The notes: a model not told the origin generated them from the sequence alone. DNA of 19,999 bases from Clostridium sp. CAG:594 (GCA_000434835.1 FR881466.1:14571-34569); one strand, 5' to 3'. Counted from the first letter of the stretch, positions 7,906-15,136 are shown. Made by a program: numbers and translations.

Positions 7906-7968
7906 TTACATAAATAGTGCGTGATTAACCTTGCATAATATAAATTTGTTAGTAAATCTTATTTTCAT
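7906..7968 (-). CDS. Putative 20-residue leader peptide
   Basis: A short ORF starts at ATG 7968 and ends at TAA 7908-7906, encoding MKIRFTNKFILCKVNHALFM. An AGAAAGG RBS lies about 12 nt upstream of the ATG, slightly far. The ORF ends 26 nt before the attenuator stem and 88 nt before the exporter start. Codons 12-15 (TGC AAG GTT AAT) contain the segment that can pair with the 5' arm of the terminator. A ribosome translating through would therefore free the terminator arm, and one stalled early would let the antiterminator form. The peptide is basic and hydrophobic and matches nothing I recognise. Translation is inferred from position, RBS and fit with the hairpins. Confidence 0.5.
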   Translation of the reverse strand: MKIRFTNKFILCKVNHALFM

Positions 7969-8002
7969 ATTAATCACATACCTTTCTTCATTTACTGAAT
8001 TT

Positions 8003-8031
8003 AAATTAACATATTTAAATATTTAAGTCAA
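8003..8031 (-). promoter_or_regulatory. Possible promoter for the leader/ABC exporter
   Basis: On the minus strand TTGACT (8031-8026), 17 nt, then TAATTT (8008-8003), a weak -10 preceded by TG. It would put the transcript start about 30 nt before the leader ORF. The 7969-8159 divergent region is extremely A+T-rich, so other -10 choices exist. Confidence 0.35.
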
Positions 8032-8110
8032 TTAATTTTGTATTTATTAATTTAAATTATGTATTTTTTTTATACCAACATTTCCTGGTGTTTGTCTTAT
8101 ATCTAAACGC

Positions 8111-8139
8111 TTTACTTATAATTTATTAAATTATATAAT
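8111..8139 (+). promoter_or_regulatory. Possible promoter of the sirtuin gene
   Basis: TTTACT (8111-8116), 17 nt, then a perfect TATAAT (8134-8139). A transcript from here would start at about 8146, right at the AGG of the RBS, giving an almost leaderless mRNA. A second TATAAT at 8117-8122 could give a normal leader. Confidence 0.45.
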
Positions 8140-8159
8140 AAAATTAGGTAGTGATAATT

Positions 8160-8894
8160 ATGAATGATATAGAAAAAATAATAAAGATAATTAAAGAATC
8201 TAAAAAAACGGTATTTTTTGGTGGTGCCGGAGTATCAACAGAAAGTGGAATTAAGGACTTTCGAAGTAAGGATGGATTATATAGTGAACAATATGCCTTC
8301 CCTCCAGAAGAAATCTTATCCCATCATTTCTTTTATACTAATCCAAAATATTTCTACAAGTTTTATAGAGAAAAACTAAACCCAACAGGATATAAGCCAA
8401 ACGTAGTTCATAAAACACTTGCAATTATGGAAGAAAAGGGATTACTATCTTCTATAATAACTCAAAATATAGATGGTTTGCATGAGATGGCACACTCCAA
8501 AAACGTTTTAAATCTTCACGGGACAGTTTACTCAAATACATGCACAAAGTGTCATAAAAAATATGATTTAAAATACGTTTTAGAAAGCAAAGAAATTCCA
8601 TTATGCAGCTGTGGTGGCATAATCAAACCTGATGTTGTTTTGTATGAAGAACCACTCGATTATGAAACATTAGATAAGGCTATAAATGAGATAAAATCAG
8701 CTGACACGCTGATAATTGGAGGAACCAGTCTTTTGGTATACCCGGCAGCCTCTTTAATTAATTATTTTAATGGAAAACATATCATCTTAATTAATAAAGA
8801 AGAAACAAAAAGTGATTATAAAGCAGATATAGTAATCCATGATAAATTAGGCAACGTATTTAAAAAAATAAAAGATGCTATAACTAGTCTGTAG
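8160..8894 (+). CDS. cobB: NAD-dependent protein deacylase, Sir2/CobB family (sirtuin)
   Basis: A complete 244-residue sirtuin from ATG 8160. An upstream in-frame GTG at 8151 overlaps the RBS region and is less likely. Sirtuins remove acyl groups from lysines, consuming NAD+ and releasing nicotinamide and O-acyl-ADP-ribose. Seen here: the NAD loop GAGVSTESGIKDFRS (about 22-36), TQNID (101-105), catalytic His120 in NLHG, a zinc site of four Cys (128, 131, 149, 151), and GGTSL near the NAD site at about 190. All key residues are present, so it should be active. It faces the exporter gene divergently and ends in a bidirectional terminator containing its TAG stop. Whether it deacetylates or removes other acyl groups cannot be told here. 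Confidence 0.96.
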   Translation: MNDIEKIIKIIKESKKTVFFGGAGVSTESGIKDFRSKDGLYSEQYAFPPEEILSHHFFYTNPKYFYKFYREKLNPTGYKPNVVHKTLAIMEEKGLLSSIITQNIDGLHEMAHSKNVLNLHGTVYSNTCTKCHKKYDLKYVLESKEIPLCSCGGIIKPDVVLYEEPLDYETLDKAINEIKSADTLIIGGTSLLVYPAASLINYFNGKHIILINKEETKSDYKADIVIHDKLGNVFKKIKDAITSL

Positions 8895-8903
8895 CATCTT
8901 TTT
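8871..8903. terminator. Bidirectional terminator between convergent genes
   Basis: AAAGATGCTA pairs with TAGCATCTTT (10-bp perfect stem, 11-nt loop). T runs follow it on the plus strand and, after TTTA, on the minus strand. The sirtuin stop TAG is at the loop-stem border, so the stem's 5' arm is coding. Confidence 0.85.
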
Positions 8904-8906
8904 CGT

Positions 8907-9752
8907 TTAATAATTTTCTTTTCTTTCCTTATACCCCGTTATTTTATTTCCAACAACATAAATTATTATTAATAAAGCACATATAGCTAAAAATCCGTAT
9001 CCTATATTAGTTAAAGCATTTACGTTTATATTAGATGCTTTTCCTATTACTTTTTCAGTTATACGATAAGATAAATCATCTGTTATTAAAGGGGTTAAAA
9101 GAGCTAAAACTATACCTGATAATAGGAAGCTTACGCCAAGGTTAAGAGTCCATCTATAATAAGTTTTCTTTAAAACCGCAATTAAGATGGTTGCAATTAA
9201 GATAATACTTATGATAATCCATCTAAATAAAGGTTTAGTCATCCTATCATACATTTTAACTAGTTCTATTTCCTTAGTACTTAAGTTTTTCTTAACACTA
9301 TTTCTAACGTTTTTATATATCTTATCTAATTTTCCACCATCAGATAGCTCACTTGCAATTTCCTCTTTTTTAGAATCTGAAACTTCTATACCATTTCTTG
9401 TTAGTATACCCTCATTTTCATTTATTAAGTTTAATATTTCCTCTTTTGTTTTAGGAACGTCTACATCATCACCTTTAATAACAGATTCTATTATGTTATC
9501 AAAATACTTATCTGTTATATTATATACCTCACTACTAGTTTGGATGGAGTCTCCTACCTTGCTTAATGTATCATAATCTATATCAGTATATTCCTTTTTT
9601 ATTTCACTTGTAACCTTTTCTTTTATTTCTAAAGAAACAACTTCTTTAGATAAAGTATCAACTATTATATCTTTAATACAAAAACTAACTGATAATAAAC
9701 ATATTAAAGCCGTGATTATAAGTGTTAATAATGCTATAAATATTTTTTTCAT
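8907..9752 (-). CDS. Four-TM membrane protein of unknown function
   Basis: I do not recognise this 281-residue protein. The start is ATG 9752 (MKKIFIALL), which has RBS AAAGGA about 8 nt upstream and a good promoter. The frame stays open to 9887, but those codons overlap the upstream gene and have no RBS. It has an N-terminal hydrophobic segment (about 4-24) and a polar, acidic and lysine-rich domain of about 150 residues (25-172) predicted outside the membrane. Three further hydrophobic segments follow (about 176-195, 203-223, 250-272), and the tail is basic (GYKERKENY). The layout (signal-anchor, outside helical domain, TM bundle) suggests an envelope protein. No catalytic motif is visible. 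Transcription is probably independent of the exporter pair, since a terminator and a promoter lie between them. Confidence 0.8.
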   Translation of the reverse strand: MKKIFIALLTLIITALICLLSVSFCIKDIIVDTLSKEVVSLEIKEKVTSEIKKEYTDIDYDTLSKVGDSIQTSSEVYNITDKYFDNIIESVIKGDDVDVPKTKEEILNLINENEGILTRNGIEVSDSKKEEIASELSDGGKLDKIYKNVRNSVKKNLSTKEIELVKMYDRMTKPLFRWIIISIILIATILIAVLKKTYYRWTLNLGVSFLLSGIVLALLTPLITDDLSYRITEKVIGKASNINVNALTNIGYGFLAICALLIIIYVVGNKITGYKERKENY

Positions 9753-9776
9753 AAGTATTTTCCTTTCTATAAAAAT

Positions 9777-9806
9777 ATTATAACATATTACGTTAATTAG
9801 AATCAA
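9777..9806 (-). promoter_or_regulatory. Promoter of the four-TM protein gene
   Basis: On the minus strand TTGATT (9806-9801), 18 nt, then TATAAT (9782-9777) with TG at the extended -10 position, 24 nt from the ATG. Confidence 0.65.
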
Positions 9807-9836
9807 AAAAAAGAAAACATACAAATTAATGTATGT
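9805..9836 (-). terminator. Terminator of the thrE-like operon
   Basis: On the minus strand ACATAC and GTATGT form a 6-bp stem around an 8-nt loop, followed by TTTTC and T8. The 5' arm is formed by the last codons of the upstream CDS and its TAA is in the loop. The stem is short but the U tract is long. Confidence 0.6.
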
Positions 9837-10266
9837 AATTTCTCCTCTTTTTATTTGCGTTAATAATTGCCATGATAACAGATGCAAATAACATACCAGA
9901 AACTATTCCAAGTATTACCTCTATCGTTATTATTCCTTGATTAAGAGCTTCTTTACTATTATTTAATACAAGGTTTTGCATCATATAAAACAAACTACTT
10001 CCTGGAACTGATGGAATTAATCCTGTTAGTATAAAAATGGTTGTTGGACATTTTAAAAACAAAGCTAAAAGTTCCGAATATAAAGAAGTTGTAACAGCAC
10101 ACAATGCTGATGATAAAAATATGTTATTGGTAAGTTTAAAAGTAATATAGTAAGCTAAATAATTTAAGAATCCACCTATCATAACGAGAAATAATTTATC
10201 TTTATTAACGTTAAATATAATACCAAACCCTAGTGTACCTAGCATCGCCCATAATAATTTAATCAT
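9826..10266 (-). CDS. Threonine/serine exporter, small subunit (ThrE_2 / DUF3815)
   Basis: A 146-residue, almost entirely hydrophobic protein with about four to five membrane segments. It contains GLIPSVPGSSLFYMM (about 73-87), the Pro-Gly signature of the ThrE_2/DUF3815 family (usually IPLVPG-G). This family is the C-terminal half of the Corynebacterium ThrE threonine/serine exporter, coded separately in many Firmicutes. Its ATG overlaps the TGA of the upstream large subunit by the tetranucleotide ATGA, which implies translational coupling and equal expression. The two products most likely form one transporter. The export substrate (Thr, Ser or another small molecule) is inferred from the family. 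Confidence 0.9.
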   Translation of the reverse strand: MIKLLWAMLGTLGFGIIFNVNKDKLFLVMIGGFLNYLAYYITFKLTNNIFLSSALCAVTTSLYSELLALFLKCPTTIFILTGLIPSVPGSSLFYMMQNLVLNNSKEALNQGIITIEVILGIVSGMLFASVIMAIINANKKRRNYIH

Positions 10267-11018
10267 AACGTACCTCCAATAAGAAGAGATAATCCAACAC
10301 CTGCCGCAATGGTAAGTGCTAAAAATATGCCTTCAGTAAATCTTCCAAGTCCTGAAAGTGTATCTCCTTTAAATATATCATCAATTGATATAAACATAGA
10401 TAACCCGGGGATCAAAAGCATAATATCACCTATTATTATCTTATCATAATTATTTCCAATATTAATTTTAGTAAATAAAATGGATATAATTCCAATTACG
10501 AAACTACTCATAAAGTTTATTATCAAATCATTGATTTTGTTTTTGCTTGCATACAAATTAAGAAAGAATATAACGATTGCAATAAATCCGCTTACTAAAG
10601 AATCTTTTAAGTTACCGCCAAAAAACAAAGTAAATGAAGATGCTGCAAGTACTTGACCTAAAATAATAAGTTTGTTATTTTTTCTTTTTTTACATTCATC
10701 TATTTTTGATAAAACAATTTTTCTAGAAACGTTTTTCTTACATATACTTCTTGATAGATCATTTAATCTTTCTAATTGACCTAAATCATTTTCGTGATAA
10801 GCAATTCTTCTTGATTCTGTAACAGAATCATTTTCATTCCTTAAGGTTGCAACAATTAAAGAATTCATTGCAAAAACTTCCCTATATTTAACACCATAAC
10901 TCTCACATATAATAGTTATTGTTTTTTCAACACGTGATACTTCTGCTCCACATTTTAGCATTCTTTCACCAACGTCTAAAGATATGCTTAATATTTCTTT
11001 TAAACTAAATTTTTTCAT
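10263..11018 (-). CDS. Threonine/serine exporter, large subunit (ThrE / DUF1212)
   Basis: 251 residues from ATG 11018, chosen because GGAGG lies 5 nt upstream. An in-frame upstream ATG at 11048 falls inside the leader terminator and has no RBS. The N-terminal soluble part (about 1-120) has the DUF1212 features ERMLKCGAEVSRVEKTI and a VATLRNE-type stretch. About five membrane segments follow (about 120-250), with LIPGLSMFISIDD near 200. Together with the next gene it makes a split ThrE-type amino-acid exporter. It has its own promoter (11111-11139) and a structured 5' leader ending in a U-tailed hairpin (11036-11107), so premature termination probably controls the operon. The family call is strong; substrate and signal are unknown. 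Confidence 0.92.
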   Translation of the reverse strand: MKKFSLKEILSISLDVGERMLKCGAEVSRVEKTITIICESYGVKYREVFAMNSLIVATLRNENDSVTESRRIAYHENDLGQLERLNDLSRSICKKNVSRKIVLSKIDECKKRKNNKLIILGQVLAASSFTLFFGGNLKDSLVSGFIAIVIFFLNLYASKNKINDLIINFMSSFVIGIISILFTKINIGNNYDKIIIGDIMLLIPGLSMFISIDDIFKGDTLSGLGRFTEGIFLALTIAAGVGLSLLIGGTL

Positions 11019-11035
11019 AAAGCCTCCATAGAAAC

Positions 11036-11107
11036 AAAAAAAGGACACAGTGGGTAAGATCCATGTCCTTTAAGCAATAAGGGAAGCTCTTATTGAGTAC
11101 TTCCACT
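11036..11107 (-). promoter_or_regulatory. Structured 5' leader RNA with terminator upstream of thrE-like genes
   Basis: Transcription from the promoter at 11111-11139 would start near 11107-11104. The RNA holds GGAAG (11104-11100) complementary to CUUCC (11086-11082), and CAAUAAG (11095-11089) complementary to CUUAUUG (11081-11075). These two overlap and exclude each other. A terminator follows: AAAGGACA (11071-11064) with UGUCCUUU (11047-11040) and a U7 tail. The first bases AGUGG (11107-11103) can also pair with CCACU (11053-11049) in the terminator loop. The layout is that of an attenuator or small riboswitch, but it matches no class I know (not T-box, TPP, purine or yybP). The simpler view is that the hairpin is just the terminator of the upstream gene. 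Confidence 0.5.
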
Positions 11108-11110
11108 AAT

Positions 11111-11139
11111 AAGATACTATATTTCGAACAATAAATCAA
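11111..11139 (-). promoter_or_regulatory. Promoter of the thrE-like operon
   Basis: On the minus strand TTGATT (11139-11134), 17 nt, then TATCTT (11116-11111). Its position right upstream of the structured leader supports it; the -10 is a four-of-six match. Confidence 0.45.
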
Positions 11140-11177
11140 GTCTTTTTTCGACTTTTTTCGATTTTTTGTGCATTTTT

Positions 11178-11780
11178 TTATTTTTCACAAGTATAATCAG
11201 ATTTTTCTAATATTTTTCTGATATTTTTATCACTATATCTTTTAGATAAGTTAAACGTAGCATAATTGCCTTCCCTATCCTCACTTAATAAGTTAATACC
11301 TATTCCATCGCTTTTCTTTTCTATGGATAAATTATCTAGTATGTATTCTTTCTTATCAGTGTATTTTAACTTTAACACTAATTTTTCATTTTCTTTTGAT
11401 ATTTCATAAGTAATACCATCTTTTTTGTAGCTTTCTTCCAAAGCTGTTTTAATAGCATCTAAATAATTATCAATATTATCATCTTTTAAATCAATTGTTT
11501 TAGTAACTTCTATGTTTTCTATTTTATCTTTTTTCTTACTTATAGTAACGTAACTATTTATGGAAACACCATCTTTATTATTTTCTTTTTTACAAGTAAG
11601 CTTAGCATTCTCAAAGCTAAAAGTTATAACAGAAATAACTGCTGCAATAACTATAAGTGTTATTCCTATCATAAGATACATCTTACTATTATCTTTTTTC
11701 ATTTTTACTTTAACATTTTGTTTTTTATTATTACTTTTTTTCTTTTTGCTTTTAAAATTATCATTTTTAGCTTTAGCCAT
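11178..11780 (-). CDS. Membrane-anchored lysine-rich protein of unknown function
   Basis: 200 residues, not recognised. The first about 33 residues are extremely rich in Lys and Asn. One transmembrane helix follows (about 34-56, MYLMIGITLIVIAAVISVIT), and then an outside domain of about 140 residues with alternating charged/hydrophobic beta-like stretches. The outside domain holds only two Cys (about 63 and 198), near its two ends, which could pair. A type II membrane anchor with the N-terminus inside is likely. The ATG has RBS GAGGTGG. It starts 48 nt after the gpmI stop with no terminator between, so it is probably cotranscribed with gpmI. A 97-nt gap with tandem CTTTTTTCGA decamers on the plus strand separates its stop from the next leader. 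Confidence 0.75.
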   Translation of the reverse strand: MAKAKNDNFKSKKKKSNNKKQNVKVKMKKDNSKMYLMIGITLIVIAAVISVITFSFENAKLTCKKENNKDGVSINSYVTISKKKDKIENIEVTKTIDLKDDNIDNYLDAIKTALEESYKKDGITYEISKENEKLVLKLKYTDKKEYILDNLSIEKKSDGIGINLLSEDREGNYATFNLSKRYSDKNIRKILEKSDYTCEK

Positions 11781-11828
11781 TTTTCCACCTCTTTTATAAA
11801 GTATAACAGTTAAATGTAATTTGTCAAA

Positions 11829-13334
11829 TTAATGTTTAATAAGACTTTCACCAGTCATTTCGGCAGGTTTTGAAAGCCCTAATAATTCTAACATAGTAGG
11901 TGCTATATCCGCTAGTTTTCCATTTTTTAATGTTATATCATTTTTTGTTACTATAAATGGAACAGGCATAGTTGTATGTGATGTTACAGGAACATGGTTT
12001 ATATCCCACATTGTATCACAGTTTCCGTGATCTGCTGTAACTATTAAAGTACCATCTAGCTTTAATAGTTTATCATATAATCTCTTTAAGCATCCATCTA
12101 AAAATTCAACAGCTATTTTAGCGGCATCATAAACCCCAGTATGTCCTACCATATCACCATTTGCATAATTTAATATCACAACGTCATAATAATCCTTATC
12201 TAACTCTTCTAACAATTTATCAGTAACTTCTTTAGCACTCATCTCTGGTTTTAAATCATAAGTTGCAACTTTAGGTGATGGTATTAATATTTTTTTCATA
12301 CCATCAAAGTTTTCCTCTAAACCACCATCATAAAAGTAAGTAACATGTGCATATTTTTCAGTTTCTGCGATTCTTAACTGATTTAACTTGTTTTCCGATA
12401 AATATCTTCCCATAGTTTCAGATAGATCCACATGATTAAAAGCATGAGGACAAAGTACAGTATTTACAACCGGCATCATGGTAACGACTGATAAATCACT
12501 AACCTTTTTAGTTTCCATAGGACTATTTTCCGGATTAGTTAATGCGGTAAATAACTGTCTTAATCTATCCGGTCTAAAGTTAAATGTTATTACTCCATCA
12601 CCATCTTCTAAAATACCATCATTTATAACGCAAGGTTCTACGAATTCATCGGTTATACCATTTTTATAGCTTTCATTTATTGCAATTTCTGCGGTATCAT
12701 ATTTATTTCCAGAACCATATGCTATTGCATCATATGCCTTCTTTAATCTATCATAATTATTATCACGATCCATTGCATAATATCTTCCGGATAAAGTTAC
12801 TATTTTTCCAACATTAGTTTCCTTTATTTTATTATTTAACATACAGATGAATTTTTTAGCACTTTTAGGTTCAACATCTCTTCCATCCAAAAACAAATGA
12901 TAACATACATTTTTTACTTTAAAGTTCTTTATCATGTCTATTAATGCCATCAAATGGTTAATATGTGAGTGTACCCCTCCAGATGATAAAAGTCCCATGA
13001 CGTGTAACTTTGAATTATTTTTATTAACGTGATTTATAACGTTTATAATTTTTTTGTTTGAATAAAATGTCTTATCGTTAATTGCTCGGTTAATAATTTC
13101 GAGAGGTTGATAAACTATTCTACCCGCTCCTATATTCATATGACCAACTTCACTATTACCCATTTGGCCTGCTGGCAAGCCAACTTGTTTTCCACTAGCT
13201 TCTAAAAGACTATGAGGAAAATTATTCCATAAATAATCAAATGTTGGTTTATTAGCATTTTTAAATGCATTACCATCACTTTCTTCTCTTATTCCACATC
13301 CATCTAAAATGCATAATACTAAAGGTTTTTTCAA
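11829..13334 (-). CDS. gpmI: 2,3-bisphosphoglycerate-independent phosphoglycerate mutase
   Basis: A 501-residue Mn-dependent enzyme of the alkaline-phosphatase superfamily (usual length about 510) that interconverts 3- and 2-phosphoglycerate in glycolysis. Visible features are LDGCG at 10-14 with metal ligand Asp11, GQMGNSEVGHMNIGAGR (57-73) with the phospho-Ser nucleophile Ser61, the phosphotransferase-domain stretch LDGRDVEP, the metal-site motif N-x-D-M-V-G-H-T-G, and TADHGNCD further on. The start is TTG at 13334: GGAG lies about 9 nt upstream, and the only upstream ATG runs into TAG after two codons. Unlike the common gapA-pgk-tpi-gpmI-eno cluster, it stands apart from other glycolytic genes. 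A promoter lies just after the terminator of the transporter gene. Confidence 0.97.
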   Translation of the reverse strand: MKKPLVLCILDGCGIREESDGNAFKNANKPTFDYLWNNFPHSLLEASGKQVGLPAGQMGNSEVGHMNIGAGRIVYQPLEIINRAINDKTFYSNKKIINVINHVNKNNSKLHVMGLLSSGGVHSHINHLMALIDMIKNFKVKNVCYHLFLDGRDVEPKSAKKFICMLNNKIKETNVGKIVTLSGRYYAMDRDNNYDRLKKAYDAIAYGSGNKYDTAEIAINESYKNGITDEFVEPCVINDGILEDGDGVITFNFRPDRLRQLFTALTNPENSPMETKKVSDLSVVTMMPVVNTVLCPHAFNHVDLSETMGRYLSENKLNQLRIAETEKYAHVTYFYDGGLEENFDGMKKILIPSPKVATYDLKPEMSAKEVTDKLLEELDKDYYDVVILNYANGDMVGHTGVYDAAKIAVEFLDGCLKRLYDKLLKLDGTLIVTADHGNCDTMWDINHVPVTSHTTMPVPFIVTKNDITLKNGKLADIAPTMLELLGLSKPAEMTGESLIKH

Positions 13335-13354
13335 CTATATCATCTCCTATAGTT

Positions 13355-13363
13355 ATTATAGCA
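13355..13363 (-). promoter_or_regulatory. Extended -10 promoter of gpmI
   Basis: On the minus strand TGCTATAAT, a perfect TGnTATAAT, abuts the U tract of the preceding terminator. The start site would fall almost on the RBS, giving a very short leader. No -35 is convincing. Confidence 0.45.
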
Positions 13364-13364
13364 T

Positions 13365-13391
13365 AAAAAAAACTTCTTATATAAAGAAGTT
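13365..13391 (-). terminator. Terminator of the heavy-metal exporter gene
   Basis: On the minus strand AACTTCTT and AAGAAGTT form an 8-bp perfect stem with a 5-nt loop and are followed by T8. The stem's first bases overlap the TAA stop of the CDS. Confidence 0.85.
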
Positions 13392-14238
13392 AAAATAAAG
13401 AGCATACCAATTCCATTATAAAACCTGATAAAGCACCAATTAAATAAACGGTTAATAATATTTTAAGGTTCTCTTTTTTATTTTCATTTACCTTAAATAG
13501 TAAAAGTAATGCAACTCCGCTTGACGTAAGAAGTCCAGCTAAGCAAGAATAAAAAGAAATAACGCCTTCTAAATAAAGTTTAGTTAACATAACACTAGAT
13601 GCGCAATTTGGTATAAGTCCAATAAGACTAGATATAAATGATCCAAACAAATTATCTTTTAAAAATAATTTACTTATTTTATCATAACCCAAGTAGTGAA
13701 ATCCTAAGTTTAAAATAAACGTTATAGCAAGCAAAAATAGCGTTATGCTAACAGTATGTTTTATGGCTGACTTTATTATACTATGTGAACAATTACAATG
13801 ATGTTCTTCACAAAAATCTTTAATTTTATCTTTTTTATAATTCTTTTTCTTCCTTAAAATAAAATCTATTAATACACCACATAACATACCAATTATTATC
13901 TTAATAATTAAAAACTTAATTATTATAAGCACGTCCGCCTTTTCCGATATTAAAATAGGAAGCATCTCATCAGAAGTTGATAAGTAAATAGAAATAAGTG
14001 TTCCAACACTTATTATTCTAGTAGCATAAAGATTAGTTGCCATAACAGAAAAACCACACTGTGGGATAGCTCCTAAAAAGCTTCCTACAATAGGCCCATA
14101 TTTTCCTGCTTTAGAAATTTTTTCTTTACTTTTCTTACTAAATTTGTGTTCTATATACTCCATTATTAAAAATGTAATAAACAAAAATGGTAATAGTTTA
14201 ACAGAATCTAACAAAGTATCTAATATAATATCTTTCAT
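13390..14238 (-). CDS. ArsP_2-type heavy-metal / putative manganese exporter
   Basis: A 282-residue polytopic protein with about eight to ten hydrophobic segments. It has two similar halves. The first carries GAIPQCGFSVMATNLYATR (about 56-74) followed by STSDEMLPILI. The second carries GLIPNCASSVMLTKLY (about 206-221) followed by LLTSSGVALLLLF. This doubled IPxC pattern is that of the ArsP_2/'putative manganese transporter' family related to ArsP permeases. A cytosolic loop between the halves (about 143-152) is rich in Cys and His (CEEHHCNCSH), a likely metal-binding patch. No yybP-ykoY Mn riboswitch is seen upstream. The ATG is at 14238; spacing to the upstream gene is 86 nt with a terminator between. 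Family assignment is from memory of motifs; the metal (Mn, As or other) is uncertain. Confidence 0.82.
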   Translation of the reverse strand: MKDIILDTLLDSVKLLPFLFITFLIMEYIEHKFSKKSKEKISKAGKYGPIVGSFLGAIPQCGFSVMATNLYATRIISVGTLISIYLSTSDEMLPILISEKADVLIIIKFLIIKIIIGMLCGVLIDFILRKKKNYKKDKIKDFCEEHHCNCSHSIIKSAIKHTVSITLFLLAITFILNLGFHYLGYDKISKLFLKDNLFGSFISSLIGLIPNCASSVMLTKLYLEGVISFYSCLAGLLTSSGVALLLLFKVNENKKENLKILLTVYLIGALSGFIMELVCSLF

Positions 14239-14296
14239 TAATAATCATTCCTTTTTATTGCAACTAGATAATATCACAATTTTATTTTTATATCAA

Positions 14297-14325
14297 GAAA
14301 AGACATAAACCAATCAATTTATGCC
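14297..14325 (-). terminator. Terminator after the membrane-anchored helical protein gene
   Basis: On the minus strand GGCATAAA pairs with TTTATGTC (8 bp, one G-U) around an 8-nt loop and is followed by TTTTC. The stem starts at the TAG stop. Confidence 0.55.
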
Positions 14326-15080
14326 TATAATGTTTCATCTTGCTTAGTGATTTCTTTTTGATTTATATACTCATTATTATCCTCTATTTTTGATAATAGT
14401 ATTCCAAATTCACTTAGTTTTTCCTTTGAATCAAAAATAATTGTATCATTTGATATCAACCAATGACTTTTATTATCAGATAAATAATTTAACGTATCAC
14501 TAATTAAACTAACAAGTTCTTTTAGTTCATTAACATTTTTTCTAAAACTCTTTTCTGAACCAAAGTAGTCAAATGATAAAGTAAGCTCATTATATAAGTC
14601 TTTATAATATGAATCTAATTTATATTTTTTAAAATATTTATTTCTATTTTTGTCTGATAATTGTTCACTAACCTCATTTACTACTTCATCTAAATTATTA
14701 TTTATATCATTAATATAATTTTTTGAAATATTAAAATCTTTTCCATCAAACATAAAATTATTTATTGATACAAGATTACTTATCTTTTCTACATTGACTA
14801 TATTATTATATTTTTTAACTAAGTCATAAGAATCTAAATAATACCTTTTAACAGCTTTTTCTAGTGATAAGTTGTCTCCTGTTGTAACATAAGTTTTTAG
14901 TTTTTTGTTAATTAATTTATCATCAGGATTATCACTATTTATAAGTTCATTTATGCTAGAAATATCATCTCTTAATTTATCTTCTTCTTTTAAGTCCTTT
15001 ACTACCATAACACCTATTAAAAACATAATTATAAATATTATAGCCAAAATTATTAGAAATATCTTTTTACCTTTTTTCAT
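14325..15080 (-). CDS. Membrane-anchored helical protein of unknown function
   Basis: 251 residues, not recognised. A lysine-rich start (MKKGKK) leads into one hydrophobic helix (about 6-26), then about 225 residues that are strongly charged, rich in Asn, Asp, Lys and Ser, and predicted mostly alpha-helical. No Cys lipobox follows the helix, so it is an uncleaved anchor with the bulk outside the cell, or a signal peptide. There are no catalytic motifs. The ATG has an AGAGGTAG RBS and a promoter at 15108-15136. It is divergent from the collagen-like gene across a 128-nt gap. Proteins of this layout are common, lineage-specific envelope components in low-GC Firmicutes; that remark is inference. 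Confidence 0.75.
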   Translation of the reverse strand: MKKGKKIFLIILAIIFIIMFLIGVMVVKDLKEEDKLRDDISSINELINSDNPDDKLINKKLKTYVTTGDNLSLEKAVKRYYLDSYDLVKKYNNIVNVEKISNLVSINNFMFDGKDFNISKNYINDINNNLDEVVNEVSEQLSDKNRNKYFKKYKLDSYYKDLYNELTLSFDYFGSEKSFRKNVNELKELVSLISDTLNYLSDNKSHWLISNDTIIFDSKEKLSEFGILLSKIEDNNEYINQKEITKQDETL

Positions 15081-15107
15081 ACACTACCTCTTCTATAATC
15101 TATTATT

Positions 15108-15136
15108 AATATAACATCTTATATAAAAAAAGTAAA
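15108..15136 (-). promoter_or_regulatory. Possible promoter of the helical-protein gene
   Basis: On the minus strand TTTACT (15136-15131), 17 nt, then TATATT (15113-15108), about 27 nt from the start codon. A second TATAAT further upstream has no matching -35. Confidence 0.4.

Noticed and set aside
9753..9887. 45-residue N-terminal extension of the four-TM protein
   Set aside because: It lacks an RBS, overlaps the previous gene and crosses its terminator and the promoter at 9777-9806.
11075..11104. H-type pseudoknot in the thrE leader (GGAAG/CUUCC with CAAUAAG/CUUAUUG)
   Set aside because: The second stem follows the first with zero linker bases and the loops are too short to cross the stems, so the pairings are alternatives and not simultaneous.
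11019..11160. T-box leader before the amino-acid exporter
   Set aside because: The leader is only about 70 nt and has no T-box consensus or specifier stem.
14239..14324. Manganese (yybP-ykoY) riboswitch upstream of the putative Mn exporter
   Set aside because: The gap is only 86 nt, is occupied by the upstream gene's terminator, and shows none of the conserved loops.
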